In this document: positions 1-9,137 of the stretch, in pieces | Position numbering within the stretch: the stretch's first letter is position 1 | Layout: the number at the start of each line of letters is the position of its first letter | From: AP-15 sp963698995 | GTDB lineage: Bacteria; Pseudomonadota; Alphaproteobacteria; ATCC43930; CGMCC-115725 | NCBI GenBank assembly: GCA_963698995.1 | Contig: CAVOTD010000012.1 | Location: 28,796 to 92,795 of the forward strand | Direction: 5' to 3' | DNA: 64,000 bases | Notes under the pieces: model-generated | What the model saw: only the letters and a program-made list of their open reading frames with translations | The model's database searches: none | What the model was told of the DNA's origin: nothing | Translations under genes and position numbers: made by a program

Positions 1-427
1 AGCCAGGAGGTGCGCAGCACCGCCTCGGGGTCGAGCCGGACCTCCTCGAACTTCTCCATCAGGTCGCCGAAGACGGTGCCCTGGGCGCAGCCGGAGGTCA
101 GCGTCTTCTTCTTCAGCTTGTCCTCGAAATCGGTCTCGCGATCGGTGCGGACGACGACGGTCTCGAGCTCGTCGTCGTAGTCGATGCCGATGATCCGGTC
201 CGTCGGGCCGCAGCATGTTCTGGTTGAGCAGATAGCCGACCGCGAGATAATCCGGATGATCGCCGATCGTCATCATCGTGACGATCTCGCGACCGTTCAG
301 GAACAGGGTCAGCGGCCGCTCCATGACGACGGCGGTTTCGATCGCGCCGGCCCTCATGGTCGATGCCGGTCACGGTGCGGGTCAGCCTCGGGTCGTCGGG
401 TTGCGGACGGACGGTGAATTCCTGCAT
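1..427 (-). CDS. fdhD: FdhD-family formate dehydrogenase accessory protein (partial, frame broken)
   Basis: Sulfur-carrier protein family that moves sulfur from a cysteine desulfurase to the molybdenum cofactor of formate dehydrogenase. The gene runs off the left edge, so the C-terminus is missing. Translation from the ATG at 427 gives MQEFTVRP, then the family-typical stretches MERPLTLFLNGREIVTMM, GDHPDYLAVGYLLNQ and LTSGCAQGTVFGD. The reading frame changes twice, near 350 and near 200; both fit one extra G. This subfamily shows one Cys in the TSGC motif, whereas E. coli FdhD has a C-x-x-C pair. Nearby moaA fits a molybdenum-cofactor context, although it lies on the other strand. Family assignment is firm; intactness is uncertain. 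Confidence 0.85.
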
Positions 428-487
428 GCGTGATGATGGGTCGCGGCGGCTTTCGCCGCAAGGCGGCAGATGCCATATTGGGCAGCC

Positions 488-843
488 ATGACAGATACGA
501 AGACGCTCTACGAGCTTGATTTTGCGGCCTGGCACAACAGCAGGCCGAGGCGTCGCGCGCGGTCGGCGGTGCCGAACCAGCTGATTGGGAAAATCTCGCC
601 GAGGAGGTCGAGAGCTTGGGCACGTCGCAACGGTCGGCTCCAGCAGTCACGGCGCACGATCCGCCTTGCCAGGCTGCAAGTCGAAAGGCGCGTCGAATTC
701 AGTCCGACTTCGAAGCCGCAACTCGGCGAGTTCGTGCGGAAGAAACCGGAGTTGAGCTTGCGGTCGCCGATCTCGAGGAGCACGGGGACATCGACGAGGT
801 GGAAGCGAATGTCCTGCGGCGGGCCCATTACACCGAAGCATAG
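488..843 (+). pseudogene. DUF29-family protein, degraded
   Basis: The start at 488 reads MTDTKTLYELDFAAW. After a frame change near 532 it continues as QQQAEASRAVGGAEPADWENLAEEVESLG. The YE-x-DF-x-AW and DWENLAEE(V/I)ESLG blocks are the hallmark N-terminus of DUF29, a family of unknown function abundant in alphaproteobacteria and cyanobacteria. The usual middle block (HLLKWQYQ-like) is missing. The end near 843 no longer resembles the family and lacks its Pro/Trp-rich tail. It is therefore probably a decayed copy and not just one sequencing slip. Confidence 0.6.
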
Positions 844-961
844 GTCCTTGGCGATTGGCTCCCCGACGAGCCGCCAGGATAGCGTCCGATAATCATCAAG
901 TGATCGGGGGGCGACATTTCCCAGTCGCGCTCCTATGTTAACGAGACAAGCTGCGGTGCGA

Positions 962-1966
962 ATGAGCACAGTCATGATCGACCCGTTTGGACGAACCATC
1001 ACCTATCTGCGCGTATCGGTCACCGACCGTTGCGACTTCCGCTGCGTCTATTGCATGGCGGAAGAGATGACTTTTCTGCCGAAATCCGAGCTGTTGACGC
1101 TCGAGGAGCTCGACCGGGTGTGCGGCGCCTTCATCCGGCTGGGCGTCAGAAAGCTTCGCCTGACCGGCGGCGAGCCGCTGGTCCGCCGCAACATCATGAC
1201 CCTTTTCCGCTCGCTAGGTGGGCATGTCGCTGCCGGCGCGCTCGACGAGCTGACCTTGACGACCAACGGCAGCCAACTTGCCCGCTACGCCGGCGAACTG
1301 CGCGATTGCGGCGTCCGTCGGGTCAATGTCTCGGTCGACACGCTCGACGCGGCAAAGTTCGCCGAGATTACCCGTCGCGGCCGTCTCGACGTCGTGCTCG
1401 ACGGGCTGGCAGCGGCCAAGGCGGCTGGCCTCGCGGTCAAAATCAATGCGGTGGCATTGCGCGGCGTCAACGAGGAGGAACTGGACGACCTTGTCGCGTG
1501 GACCGGCGAGCAGGGTTTCGACCTCGTCTTCATCGAAGTCATGCCGATGGGCGATATCGGCGGCGAGAGCCGGCTGGACCAGTATTTGCCGCTATCGCTG
1601 GTGCGCGCCCGGCTGCAGCGCCGGTGGACGCTGGACGACACCGACTATCGCACCGGGGGACCGGCGCGGTACGTCACGGTGCGCGAGACCGGACGGCGTC
1701 TCGGCTTTATCACGCCGTTGACACACAATTTCTGCGAGAGCTGCAACCGCGTCCGAATGACCTGCACCGGCACGCTTTACATGTGTCTCGGCCAGCAGGA
1801 TGCGGCGGATTTGCGCACCCCGCTGCGGCAATCCGAAGGGGATGAGGCGCTCGAGGCGGCAATCCGCGAGGCGATCGACCGCAAGCCCAAGGGCCACGAC
1901 TTTATTATCGACCGCCGCCATAACCGGCCGGCCGTCGCCCGGCACATGAGCGTCACCGGCGGGTGA
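962..1966 (+). CDS. moaA: GTP 3',8-cyclase MoaA
   Basis: Radical-SAM enzyme that starts molybdenum-cofactor synthesis by converting GTP to 3',8-cyclo-GTP with MoaC downstream in the pathway. The SAM cluster motif CDFRCVYC is at residues 24-31 (Cys24, 28, 31). A GGEPL motif follows, and the second cluster motif FCESCNRVR is near the C-terminus. The protein ends in Gly-Gly, as active MoaA proteins do. The ATG at 962 fits the usual family N-terminus (IDPFGR then YLRVSVTDRC); an upstream in-frame ATG at 935 would add nine unconserved residues. The TGA stop overlaps the GTG start of the NAD kinase gene, so the two are probably translationally coupled. The cofactor would serve the molybdo-hydroxylases at 19-25 kb. 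Confidence 0.95.
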   Translation: MSTVMIDPFGRTITYLRVSVTDRCDFRCVYCMAEEMTFLPKSELLTLEELDRVCGAFIRLGVRKLRLTGGEPLVRRNIMTLFRSLGGHVAAGALDELTLTTNGSQLARYAGELRDCGVRRVNVSVDTLDAAKFAEITRRGRLDVVLDGLAAAKAAGLAVKINAVALRGVNEEELDDLVAWTGEQGFDLVFIEVMPMGDIGGESRLDQYLPLSLVRARLQRRWTLDDTDYRTGGPARYVTVRETGRRLGFITPLTHNFCESCNRVRMTCTGTLYMCLGQQDAADLRTPLRQSEGDEALEAAIREAIDRKPKGHDFIIDRRHNRPAVARHMSVTGG

Positions 1967-2736
1967 CCGCTCGGCCATTCCGGATCGCCGCCGTCGCGGC
2001 CGAGAGCGAGCCCGCGCAGCGGGCGCTCGAAGAGCTGTGCAGCCTCTATCCCTGCGTCCCTCCCGACCGGGCCGAGGTCATTGTTACGCTCGGCGGCGAC
2101 GGCTTCATGCTGGAGACCCTGCACCGTTTTCTGTCGGCAGGGTTGCCGATCTACGGTATGCACCGAGGCAGCGTCGGATTTCTGATGAACCCCTACCGGG
2201 CGGAGGGGCTTTATGAACGTCTCGCCACCGCTCAGCCTGTCGTGCTGCACCCGCTTGAAATGATGGCGCGGGACGAGCACGGCGATCGGCACCCGGCGCT
2301 CGCGTTCAATGAGGTGTCATTGCTGCGCGAGAGCCGGCAAGCGGCAAAGCTGCGGGTCAGCGTCGACGGGGTTGTCCGGATCGACGAACTGATGGCGGAC
2401 GGCATCCTGATTGCCACACCCGTCGGCAGCACCGCCTACAATCTTTCGGCCCATGGACCGATAATTCCGCTCGGTGCCGGCGTCCTGGCGTTGACGCCGA
2501 TCAGCGCATTCCGTCCGCGCCGCTGGCGCGGTGCCTTGTTGCCGCATGAGGCGCGGGTGCGAATTGACGGGCTCGAGACCGACAAGCGCCCAGTGAGCGC
2601 CGTCGCCGACTTCACCGAGGTCCGCGATGTGGTGGCCGTCGAAGTCAACGAGAACCGGGACATCTCGATGACCTTGCTTTTCGACCATGATTCCAACCTC
2701 GAAGAGCGCGTCCTCAAGGAGCAGTTCGCTTCCTGA
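1963..2736 (+). CDS. nadK: NAD kinase
   Basis: ATP-dependent NAD kinase producing NADP in the cytoplasm. The catalytic GGDG motif is at residues 44-47 (LGGDGFMLETLH). It is followed by the NE(V/I)-type motif FNEVSLLRES and the NAD-binding stretch DGILIATPVGSTAYNLSAHG, both diagnostic for the family. At 257 residues it matches the shorter alphaproteobacterial NadK. The GTG start at 1963 shares four bases with the moaA stop (GTGA). The coupling to moaA looks like tight gene packing, not a shared pathway. Confidence 0.95.
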   Translation: MTARPFRIAAVAAESEPAQRALEELCSLYPCVPPDRAEVIVTLGGDGFMLETLHRFLSAGLPIYGMHRGSVGFLMNPYRAEGLYERLATAQPVVLHPLEMMARDEHGDRHPALAFNEVSLLRESRQAAKLRVSVDGVVRIDELMADGILIATPVGSTAYNLSAHGPIIPLGAGVLALTPISAFRPRRWRGALLPHEARVRIDGLETDKRPVSAVADFTEVRDVVAVEVNENRDISMTLLFDHDSNLEERVLKEQFAS

Positions 2737-2751
2737 AAGATCAACGGCTAG

Positions 2752-3579
2752 TCAGCGCTTGGTGGCGGTGAGTGAAAAGGCCAGCGGCAGCCAGGGCTTT
2801 TCAGGCCAGCGGTAGAGGCCCGAGGCATCCTCTACAAGGATACGGAACATGCGCCAGGCGACCGCATCGTGCTCATGCAACCAGTCGAGCGTCATGCCCG
2901 ACTCGATCAGGCGGGTGACGACTTCACCGATCGGATGGATCCAGTTGTAAATGGTCGTATTGGTGAGCCGGGCTTGGGGGTCAACGTAATCGCCCGGGTC
3001 GGTGACGACAACCGGTTCGCGCGAAAAGTACGGGGCGAACCAGCCCGGCATGCCTTCAGGAGAGCTGGTCGCGTCGTCGAAAACGTAGGCCGTGGGATGA
3101 CCTTCGGCGAGGTATAGCGACCCCCCAGGGCGCAGCAACGCCGCGACGATCCGAGCCCAGCGAGAGATGTCCGGCAGCCAGCAGATGGCGCCCCAGGTCA
3201 CGAATACCAGGTCGAACCCATGCGGCGCCGGGATCGCTTGCACCGCATCGTGGAGATCTGCATGAACGAAGCGCGCTCGGTCGGCGAGACCGAGCTCGCT
3301 CGCCAACCCGCGCGCCACATCAATGGCTGGGGCGGAGAAATCGAGGCCGACCACCTCGGCGCCACGTTGCGCCAACATTAGGCTGTCCCGCCCAAAATGG
3401 CATTGCAAGTGGGCGACCCGCTTGCCCTCAACTGGCGGGAACTCTGCCTCCTCGATGGCGTTCAGCCGTCCTCGTCCGGCGCGTAGGTCAGACAGGTCAT
3501 AGCCGCCCGGGCCAATATGGACCCCGACGCGTTCGTCCCAATTGGCGCGATTGGCGCGGTGCCATTCGGGTTCTGACAT
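2752..3579 (-). CDS. SAM-dependent methyltransferase, class I
   Basis: Cytoplasmic Rossmann-fold methyltransferase of unknown substrate. The SAM-binding motif appears as VAHLQCHFGRDSLML with the acidic strand-2 end VVGLDFS. This LQCHFG variant marks a well-populated family of uncharacterised bacterial methyltransferases. The C-terminal half carries many Trp and Pro residues (for example TWGAICWLPD and RWPEKPWLPLAF). The start at 3579 gives MSEPEWHRANRANWDERV, the family N-terminus; an upstream start would add Arg-rich unconserved sequence. It lies 28 nt downstream of the acyltransferase gene on the same strand, so co-transcription is possible. Confidence 0.85.
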   Translation of the reverse strand: MSEPEWHRANRANWDERVGVHIGPGGYDLSDLRAGRGRLNAIEEAEFPPVEGKRVAHLQCHFGRDSLMLAQRGAEVVGLDFSAPAIDVARGLASELGLADRARFVHADLHDAVQAIPAPHGFDLVFVTWGAICWLPDISRWARIVAALLRPGGSLYLAEGHPTAYVFDDATSSPEGMPGWFAPYFSREPVVVTDPGDYVDPQARLTNTTIYNWIHPIGEVVTRLIESGMTLDWLHEHDAVAWRMFRILVEDASGLYRWPEKPWLPLAFSLTATKR

Positions 3580-3607
3580 GACAGCACCTCTGGCCCGAGT
3601 TAAAGGA

Positions 3608-4696
3608 TCACGAAGGCCTCTGCCGCTCGAGAGCCGGTCCCGGGCGCTTCCCAAGCACCGCATCGAGCCCCGAACGCAGCCCGCGCTTCAGCGCCCCTTT
3701 GCGTGGCTCGATCAGGCGCGCCAGCCCAAGCGCGCCGCCCAGGGCGAGCCCGAATACTAGCAGTCGGTGCAGCGCCCGATCGGGCGGTCCCGGAACCACG
3801 GTCCCAAAGAAGTTCAGAAGCGGATAGTGAAACAAATACAGCCCAAACGCCGTTCCAGCCAGCCCGCGGACCGCGCGCCCGAGCCTTTCCCCTGGCATCG
3901 GCGGCTGCAACTTGGCGAAACCAACGATGAATAGGGCGACGATCGCGCCGAGGATGTAATCGTAGGTCGAGTAGCCGGGCGGCAGCCAGTGAGTGTTCGG
4001 ATGCCGGAACAATAGCTGGCCGCCGAGTGCCTCGATTGCGATCAGCCCGGCCAGGCTGACGGTGACGAGTACCCCGCTCAGCCGATCGGGAAGGGCGGCT
4101 CGGTATCGCCACGCGGCAACTCCCATCAACCAAACCGGCAGCAGAAGCAGAATCTTCGGGCCGGCCAGTAGCGCTGCCAAGCCCGCAGCCGCTATCCGGC
4201 GCCGCCCGCGCAGAAACGTGACGGCAGCGAACAACACATAATACCAAGCCTCGTAATTGAGCGACCAGAACGGAACGTTGAAACCGGGAAGCGCCGACAA
4301 GTTCCAGCTCTCGCCGAGAAAGACCGTCGACAGGGCGTAGCCGAGCGCGGGATGAGCCGTGCTGTGACCCCATTCCGGCCCGTACAATCTCGGATCGATC
4401 GCTCTTCCTACGAAATCGAGCGTCGCGGTCACAATGAAGGCGGGGATGACCACTGAGTAGAGCCGGGCGGCGCGGCTCAATGCGTATTCCTCGATCGTCC
4501 GTTCCCGCGCCTCGGTGACCCAGGCGATGACGTACCCCGACAATACGAAGAACACGAGGACGGCGGTTCGGCCGTAATCCGTGAGGTACCAGAACAAACC
4601 ACCGCTGATGCGTCCGGTAGCGTAGTGCGACAGGAAAACGATAAAGGCCGCGCCGAACCGTATCGCGTCGAGATAGAGCGACAGTGCGCTCGTCAT
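3608..4696 (-). CDS. Acyltransferase 3 family membrane protein (OafA/YrhL type)
   Basis: Integral membrane acyltransferase likely O-acetylating a surface glycan. The N-terminus shows the typical LYLDAIRFGAAFIVFLSHY segment, where the His is the conserved catalytic or acceptor-site residue, followed by FFVLSGYVIAW. Roughly ten hydrophobic segments run through the 362-residue protein and end with LFHYPLLNFFG. There is no SGNH extension, so it is the membrane-domain-only form. The substrate cannot be read from the sequence, and no polysaccharide cluster is adjacent. Confidence 0.85.
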   Translation of the reverse strand: MTSALSLYLDAIRFGAAFIVFLSHYATGRISGGLFWYLTDYGRTAVLVFFVLSGYVIAWVTEARERTIEEYALSRAARLYSVVIPAFIVTATLDFVGRAIDPRLYGPEWGHSTAHPALGYALSTVFLGESWNLSALPGFNVPFWSLNYEAWYYVLFAAVTFLRGRRRIAAAGLAALLAGPKILLLLPVWLMGVAAWRYRAALPDRLSGVLVTVSLAGLIAIEALGGQLLFRHPNTHWLPPGYSTYDYILGAIVALFIVGFAKLQPPMPGERLGRAVRGLAGTAFGLYLFHYPLLNFFGTVVPGPPDRALHRLLVFGLALGGALGLARLIEPRKGALKRGLRSGLDAVLGKRPGPALERQRPS

Positions 4697-4793
4697 CGCC
4701 AGAGACGCTGATCATGCAACGCAGTGGCCCACGATACGCCGCCGGCCGCTGCCCTACCGCAACGACCGGCGCGAGCGGCGGCCGGTCTGACGA

Positions 4794-5231
4794 TCAGGAG
4801 AGCGCTAGCGGCTGTCCCTCCAAATCCTCTGCCCGCTCGACTTCGATCAGGATGGCAAAGCCGTTTTTTTGCGGATCGCGGTCCTTTTCCGGCTGGACCA
4901 GACGGCGCCAGACCTCTTCGTATATCGGGCCGGAGCGATAGATCCGGGCGCGGCCGTAGAAGCGCGCAATGCCGCCCTTGGGCAGGACGCCCTCCTCGCG
5001 AAGCTGAGGCTTGCGAAAGAACACCGTCAACGGCGCGCCGTCGGCGACGTTGTCGCTGGTCGAGCCTTTGCCGCGCTCCCAGAGCCCAATATGCGTGTCG
5101 TCGAACACCATCGTGCTGCCCCGCGGGCTGACCTGGGCAAACCCGTTCGGCAACACGCTCCCAACCAAGCAAACATTTGCCGGAAAGGCGGTGTCGATGT
5201 GCGGCTGCAATACTTTCGGAATCGTTGCCAT
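4794..5231 (-). CDS. Pyridoxamine 5'-phosphate oxidase-like flavin-binding protein
   Basis: Split-beta-barrel (FMN-binding) protein of the PNPOx-like superfamily. It begins MATIPKVLQPHIDTAFPANV and contains GFAQVSPRGSTMVFDD, the family's early strand motif, followed by PLTVFFRKP and ARFYGRARI. The start at 5231 is chosen because GGAGG lies five bases upstream; an in-frame start at 5264 has no such site. At 145 residues it is short, more like the general-stress or heme-degradation-like branch than true PdxH. The reaction is unknown. Confidence 0.8.
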   Translation of the reverse strand: MATIPKVLQPHIDTAFPANVCLVGSVLPNGFAQVSPRGSTMVFDDTHIGLWERGKGSTSDNVADGAPLTVFFRKPQLREEGVLPKGGIARFYGRARIYRSGPIYEEVWRRLVQPEKDRDPQKNGFAILIEVERAEDLEGQPLALS

Positions 5232-5396
5232 CACGCCTCCACCAGTTTCGTCGGGTAATTGCACGCTCTCGGGCAGCCCGATCGAGCGCCGCCGCCGGGG
5301 CGCGAGTCATTACCCGGCCAGCGCGGGCCACCGGTATCGACCCCGAAAGGCCCGGCGGCAAATGGCGGATGCAGGTGGCGGACGGGAAATCGCCCG

Positions 5397-6270
5397 TCAG
5401 TCATCGGCCGCACAGGCGCGTTCACCGGGCCGGGCGCCAGCAAAGCTCCTCAGGGCGTCGATCAAATGGCCGAGGTCGGCCCGCAGGTCGTCAAACCCAG
5501 CGGTTTTCTTCAGCGTTTTTTGGTCCATGTAGAGCGCCCGGTCGACCTCGATCTGCAGGCTGTGCCGGTGGGCTGCCGGACGGCCTTGTCGCCGGACGAT
5601 CTCGACCCCTTTGTACATCTCGTTGATGCGGACGTTATAGCCGCGGCCGCGCAACACCCGGGCGACAAAGTCGGTAAATTCCGCGGCACAGGTCGTCCCG
5701 TCGCGATCGCCCAGCACGAAATCGGCACAGTGCCCGCCTTTCCTGCCGCTGCGCTGCGACGGCATCGAGTGGCAGTTGACATGCCAGACCACCCCGAATT
5801 TGCGGTGCAACCGGTCGCAGGTCTCGGTCAGCACGCGATGGTACGGCGCGTGGTACTGCTCGACCCGCGCCAGGATCTCGCCGACCGTCAGTTTGCGGTC
5901 GTAAATCGGGATCCCCGGACGGGCAACCCGGCGCACTAGGCCAAGGCCGGCCCGGGTCTTGTGAGAGGGCGCGAGCGGGTTGGGCCACGCGCCGTCGATC
6001 AGCGCCGTGTCGAGGTCATCCGCCGCCCGGTTGGCATCGAGATAGCTGCGCGGGAAGACCGCGCCGATCAAGGTTGCCCCTAATTCCGGTGCGGCCGCGT
6101 AAAGCTCGTCGACATAAGCGTCCTCGGCGGTTCGCAGGGCGTCGAGCGAGCAGCAAAAGCGAAAGTCTTCGGGATAATACGAGCCGCTGTGCGGGGAGTT
6201 CGAACACCAGCGGCACCTCGATCGCCTGCGGATCGCGGCGCCACAGCACGCCGGGGATCTCGAAGCTCAT
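5397..6270 (-). CDS. N-formylglutamate amidohydrolase family protein (frame broken)
   Basis: Zinc-dependent deformylase family (HutG/FGase). Members release glutamate and formate in histidine catabolism or act on similar N-formyl amino acids. The N-terminus starts MSFEIPGVLWRRDP. The signature ESPHSGSYYPEDF is recovered only if one extra base is removed near 6200. The rest reads cleanly: GAVFPRSYLDANR, VWHVNCHSMPS (metal and active-site region) and HSLQIEVDRALYMD. No hut genes are adjacent, so a role in histidine degradation is not implied. The gene is divergent from the AstE-like gene at 6551. Confidence 0.88.
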
Positions 6271-6550
6271 CTGCTAAGCCCCTCGTCGACAGGCGGGGCG
6301 GAGCGGGTGCGAATGCCCAAAGAAGACGCTATTCATGAACGATCCGGCGATGACGCTCGGCAAATCTGCCGAATGGCAATGTACGGACGGTTCCGCTCGC
6401 GAGCAAGCGAGGAAGGGACGAAGAGAGCCGTTGCGGCGACGACGTCCGGCACCCGGCAGAGCAGGCGTCCGGCCTGCTGCCGGCGTGACGGGACAGCCGA
6501 TCGGGTGCAAAATACTGCTTCGTACCGGTCAAGAGCATAAGGAGTGCCGC

Positions 6551-7510
6551 GTGCCTGCGTCGAACACTGCAGTTGAACTGACCGCGCCCGACATCGAACC
6601 CTACCGAGCCGGGAATACCGGGATCGATTACGTCACCACGTTCGACAGTGGCGTCGCCGGACCGCATGTCCTCGTCACGGCCTTGACCCATGGCAACGAG
6701 ATCTGCGGGGCGATTGCGCTCGACCGCTTGTTTCGCGCCGGGCGGCGGCCGCGGCATGGCAAGCTGACCCTGGCTTTCGATAATTTCGCTGCCTATCAGA
6801 GGTTTGATCCCCGCGTCCCGGTGGCGTCGCGTTTTGTCGACGAGGATTTCAACCGCTTGTGGTCTCCGGCGACCTTGGACGGGCCGCGGCAATCGACGGA
6901 GCTCGCTCGCGCCCGCGCCCTGCGGCCGATCGTCGACGCCGCCGACTATCTGCTCGACATCCATTCGATGCAGTACGCGACGGCGCCGCTGATGCTGGCG
7001 GGGACGCTCGACCGATCGGTGGCGTTGGCGCGACAGGTCGGGATCCCCGAGCTGATCATGTGCGACGCCGGCCATACTGCGGGCCCGCGGATGCGCGACT
7101 ATGGCGGGTTTGGCGACCCGGGCTCGAGCAAGACGGCGCTGCTGATCGAGAGCGGGCAGCATTGGGAACGGCGCGCCGCCGAGGTCGCCACCGATGTCAT
7201 GCTGCGCTTCCTGATCGCTCTCGGCATCGTCACGCGCGAAGATGCCCAGCCCCTCGCCGGACCAGATTTCGACGCGCAACCGCGGCAACGCATCATCCAG
7301 GTCACCGAAGCGGTCACCATCACCAGCGACAGCTTCGAATTCGTTCAGGATTTCCGAGGTCTCGAGGTGCTGTCGCCGAGGGGCACGCTGATCGGCCGCG
7401 ACAATGGGCGCGAGGTCCGTACACCTTATGACGATTGCGTGCTTATCATGCCGTCGCGGCGGCTCGCCAAGGGCCAGACGGCGGTCCGCCTCGGCCGCTT
7501 TGTCGGGTGA
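6551..7510 (+). CDS. Succinylglutamate desuccinylase/aspartoacylase family protein
   Basis: Zn-dependent carboxypeptidase-fold deacylase (M14-like AstE/AspA family) that removes an acyl group from an N-acyl amino acid. Metal ligands are seen in LTHGNEICG (His and Glu) and LLDIHSMQ (His). The catalytic glutamate is in LLIESGQHWE. The GTG at 6551 is chosen because AAGGAG lies six bases upstream (6539-6544) and the conserved region begins soon after. The stop overlaps the start of the DNA glycosylase gene (GTGA). The N-formylglutamate amidohydrolase gene divergently upstream handles similar N-acyl amino acids, so a shared metabolic niche is possible. Confidence 0.85.
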   Translation: MPASNTAVELTAPDIEPYRAGNTGIDYVTTFDSGVAGPHVLVTALTHGNEICGAIALDRLFRAGRRPRHGKLTLAFDNFAAYQRFDPRVPVASRFVDEDFNRLWSPATLDGPRQSTELARARALRPIVDAADYLLDIHSMQYATAPLMLAGTLDRSVALARQVGIPELIMCDAGHTAGPRMRDYGGFGDPGSSKTALLIESGQHWERRAAEVATDVMLRFLIALGIVTREDAQPLAGPDFDAQPRQRIIQVTEAVTITSDSFEFVQDFRGLEVLSPRGTLIGRDNGREVRTPYDDCVLIMPSRRLAKGQTAVRLGRFVG

Positions 7511-8046
7511 GAGAAGGGTCCGCTCGCAGCCCCGCGGCGGCGGCCGCCAAACGCAGCTTCCCGCCCGTCGTCGATGGTCGGGCGCGAGTTCTGGTTCTCG
7601 GCACGCTTCCGGGCGAAGAGTCGCTGCGCCGCCGCGAATACTACGCCCATCCGCGGAACCTCTTCTGGCCGATTGTCTTCGCATTGTTCGGCGCGCCGCC
7701 GGCGTTGACTTATTCGGATCGGCTGGCCTTTGTCGCGGCGCAGCGGATCGCGTTGTGGGATGTCTGCGAAACCGGCGAACGCGCAGCCAGCGCCGACTCG
7801 ACAATCCGCCGGGAACAGCCGAACGCGATCGACCAGCTGCTCGGTAAGCACCCGCTGATCCGCGCGGTCGCGTTCAACGGCACCGGCGCGCGGCGGCTCT
7901 ACGACCGCCACTTTGAGCGATACCCGCAGCTCACCTATCTGGCGCTGCCCTCGACGAGCCCGGCCCATGCCCGCATCGATTTCGCCGGAAAGCTGGCGCG
8001 CTGGCTGGTCTTGCGCGAGGTGCTGGAAGACGGCAACGCGCTTTAG
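7507..8046 (+). CDS. DNA-deoxyinosine/uracil glycosylase (UDG superfamily)
   Basis: Base-excision repair enzyme of the uracil-DNA glycosylase fold, closest by motif to the family-6 hypoxanthine-DNA glycosylases. The active-site motif is VLVLGTLPGEESL, followed by YYAHPRNLFWPIVF, the base-binding segment. The C-terminal LPSTSPAHA matches the S-T-S-P-A loop of this group. The GTG start at 7507 overlaps the previous stop codon, so it is probably co-translated with the deacylase gene. At 179 residues it is full length. It should act on deaminated adenine or cytosine in DNA. Confidence 0.85.
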   Translation: MREGSARSPAAAAAKRSFPPVVDGRARVLVLGTLPGEESLRRREYYAHPRNLFWPIVFALFGAPPALTYSDRLAFVAAQRIALWDVCETGERAASADSTIRREQPNAIDQLLGKHPLIRAVAFNGTGARRLYDRHFERYPQLTYLALPSTSPAHARIDFAGKLARWLVLREVLEDGNAL

Positions 8047-8129
8047 CGGTAGAGTTGAATGAAGGGACCGCGTCGCTTGGCTTTGGCGAGACAGATCTCG
8101 AGACCGCATGGCTTGCTCTCGCGGCAGAA

Positions 8130-8690
8130 TTATTCTGTACGGAGGGAGAGATTGAGCGCGCGTCGTCCGAACAACATCCGTCTGAACAATCCGTCCTTTC
8201 TGACAAACTGGTGGTAGAAGGCGGCAAGCACGTGCAAAGCGATAAAGCCGACAAGGAGGTTCGCTATAAAGCCATGTGCCGCGAAGCTCGGATAGATCAT
8301 CAAGGTGGGCGGCAGGGGGTCGCCTGAACCGCCGAAAACGATCGCCGGCAGCCCGGCCAAGATCGCCGTGGTATAGCCGGTTGCCACCATCAACAACACC
8401 AGGACGTAGAACCCGTAATGGATGATCGGCGCGAGCCGATCCAGCAGCGCAAAACCGGTCGTCGCGGCCGGTGGACGCGATGTCCGCATTCGCACGAAGA
8501 AGCGGATGCCCATCAGGACCAGTATCAGCATGCCGCCGGCCATGTGGACCCGCAGAACGGTGATTTTTTGCGGGTCTGAGTTGTGTATCGACCCGAGCCA
8601 GAAAAACCCTACCGTCAGCGCCGCGACGATCAGCAAGGCGAGCACCCAGTGCAAACTCACCAACAGCGGATGATAGCGGGACACCGGCAT
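8130..8690 (-). CDS. Cytochrome b561 family membrane protein
   Basis: Four-helix membrane di-heme cytochrome (CybB/YodB type) that passes electrons from ubiquinol or to superoxide. Heme-ligand histidines sit in the expected helices: PLLVSLHWVLALLIV, VLRVHMAGGMLILV, IIHYGFYVLVLLMV and VGFIALHVLAAFYHQFV. The 186-residue length is normal. It begins two bases after the stop of the SRPBCC gene and follows an ArsR regulator, forming an operon read leftward from about 9472. The regulator could sense the condition under which the cytochrome is needed; the signal is unknown. Confidence 0.9.
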   Translation of the reverse strand: MPVSRYHPLLVSLHWVLALLIVAALTVGFFWLGSIHNSDPQKITVLRVHMAGGMLILVLMGIRFFVRMRTSRPPAATTGFALLDRLAPIIHYGFYVLVLLMVATGYTTAILAGLPAIVFGGSGDPLPPTLMIYPSFAAHGFIANLLVGFIALHVLAAFYHQFVRKDGLFRRMLFGRRALNLSLRTE

Positions 8691-8692
8691 GG

Positions 8693-9137
8693 TCAGCCCA
8701 GCCCCGCCACTACCTTCTCCAGGCCCGCGAGATAGCGCCGCCAGCCATAGTTTGCTCCCTGGTAGTTGGCTTCGTCTTCGGGCTGGAAGCCCGACTGCTC
8801 CATCCGCACGAGAACGCCGCGCTTCGTCGGCGTCAGCGTCCAAGTGACGACCGTTTTGAGTCCTCGCGCCGCTTCTTCGCCCGAAGCGTTCCAGCTGTAG
8901 GAGAGCCGTTGATTGGGTTCGACGGCTCAGCACTTGGCAGTCGACGACGCCGTTCCAATGCGGCATCGGCGCCGCGCGGAAATTGAACCGATGACCTGGG
9001 ACCGGCTGGAAGTCGTTCTTCATCAGCCACTCCTCGATCAGCGCGCTTTGCGTCAGGGCGCGCCAGATCTTTTCGGGCGGATGCAGCATCTCCCGTTCGA
9101 TGACGATCGAACGCGTGGCGGCGGCAGGTTTCGTCAT
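8693..9137 (-). CDS. SRPBCC (AHSA1-like) domain protein (frame broken)
   Basis: Small ligand-binding START/Bet v1-fold protein. The N-terminus MTKPAAATRSIVIERE and PPEKIWRALTQ match the AHSA1 family. A one-base insertion near 8929 breaks the frame. Across it the reading resumes as VEPNQRLSYSWNASGEE and ends YLAGLEKVVAGLG. ArsR plus SRPBCC is a common alphaproteobacterial pairing in which the ArsR protein represses the pair. Its start overlaps the arsR stop (ATGA) and its stop is two bases from the cytochrome b561 start. The ligand is unknown. Confidence 0.8.

Noticed and set aside
6271..6550. Possible small gene in the divergent gap
   Set aside because: The open frames there have no start signals or recognisable motifs; it is probably only the promoter region of the two divergent genes.
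8055..8327. Open frame on the plus strand opposite cytochrome b561
   Set aside because: It is the complement of conserved membrane helices with heme ligands on the minus strand.
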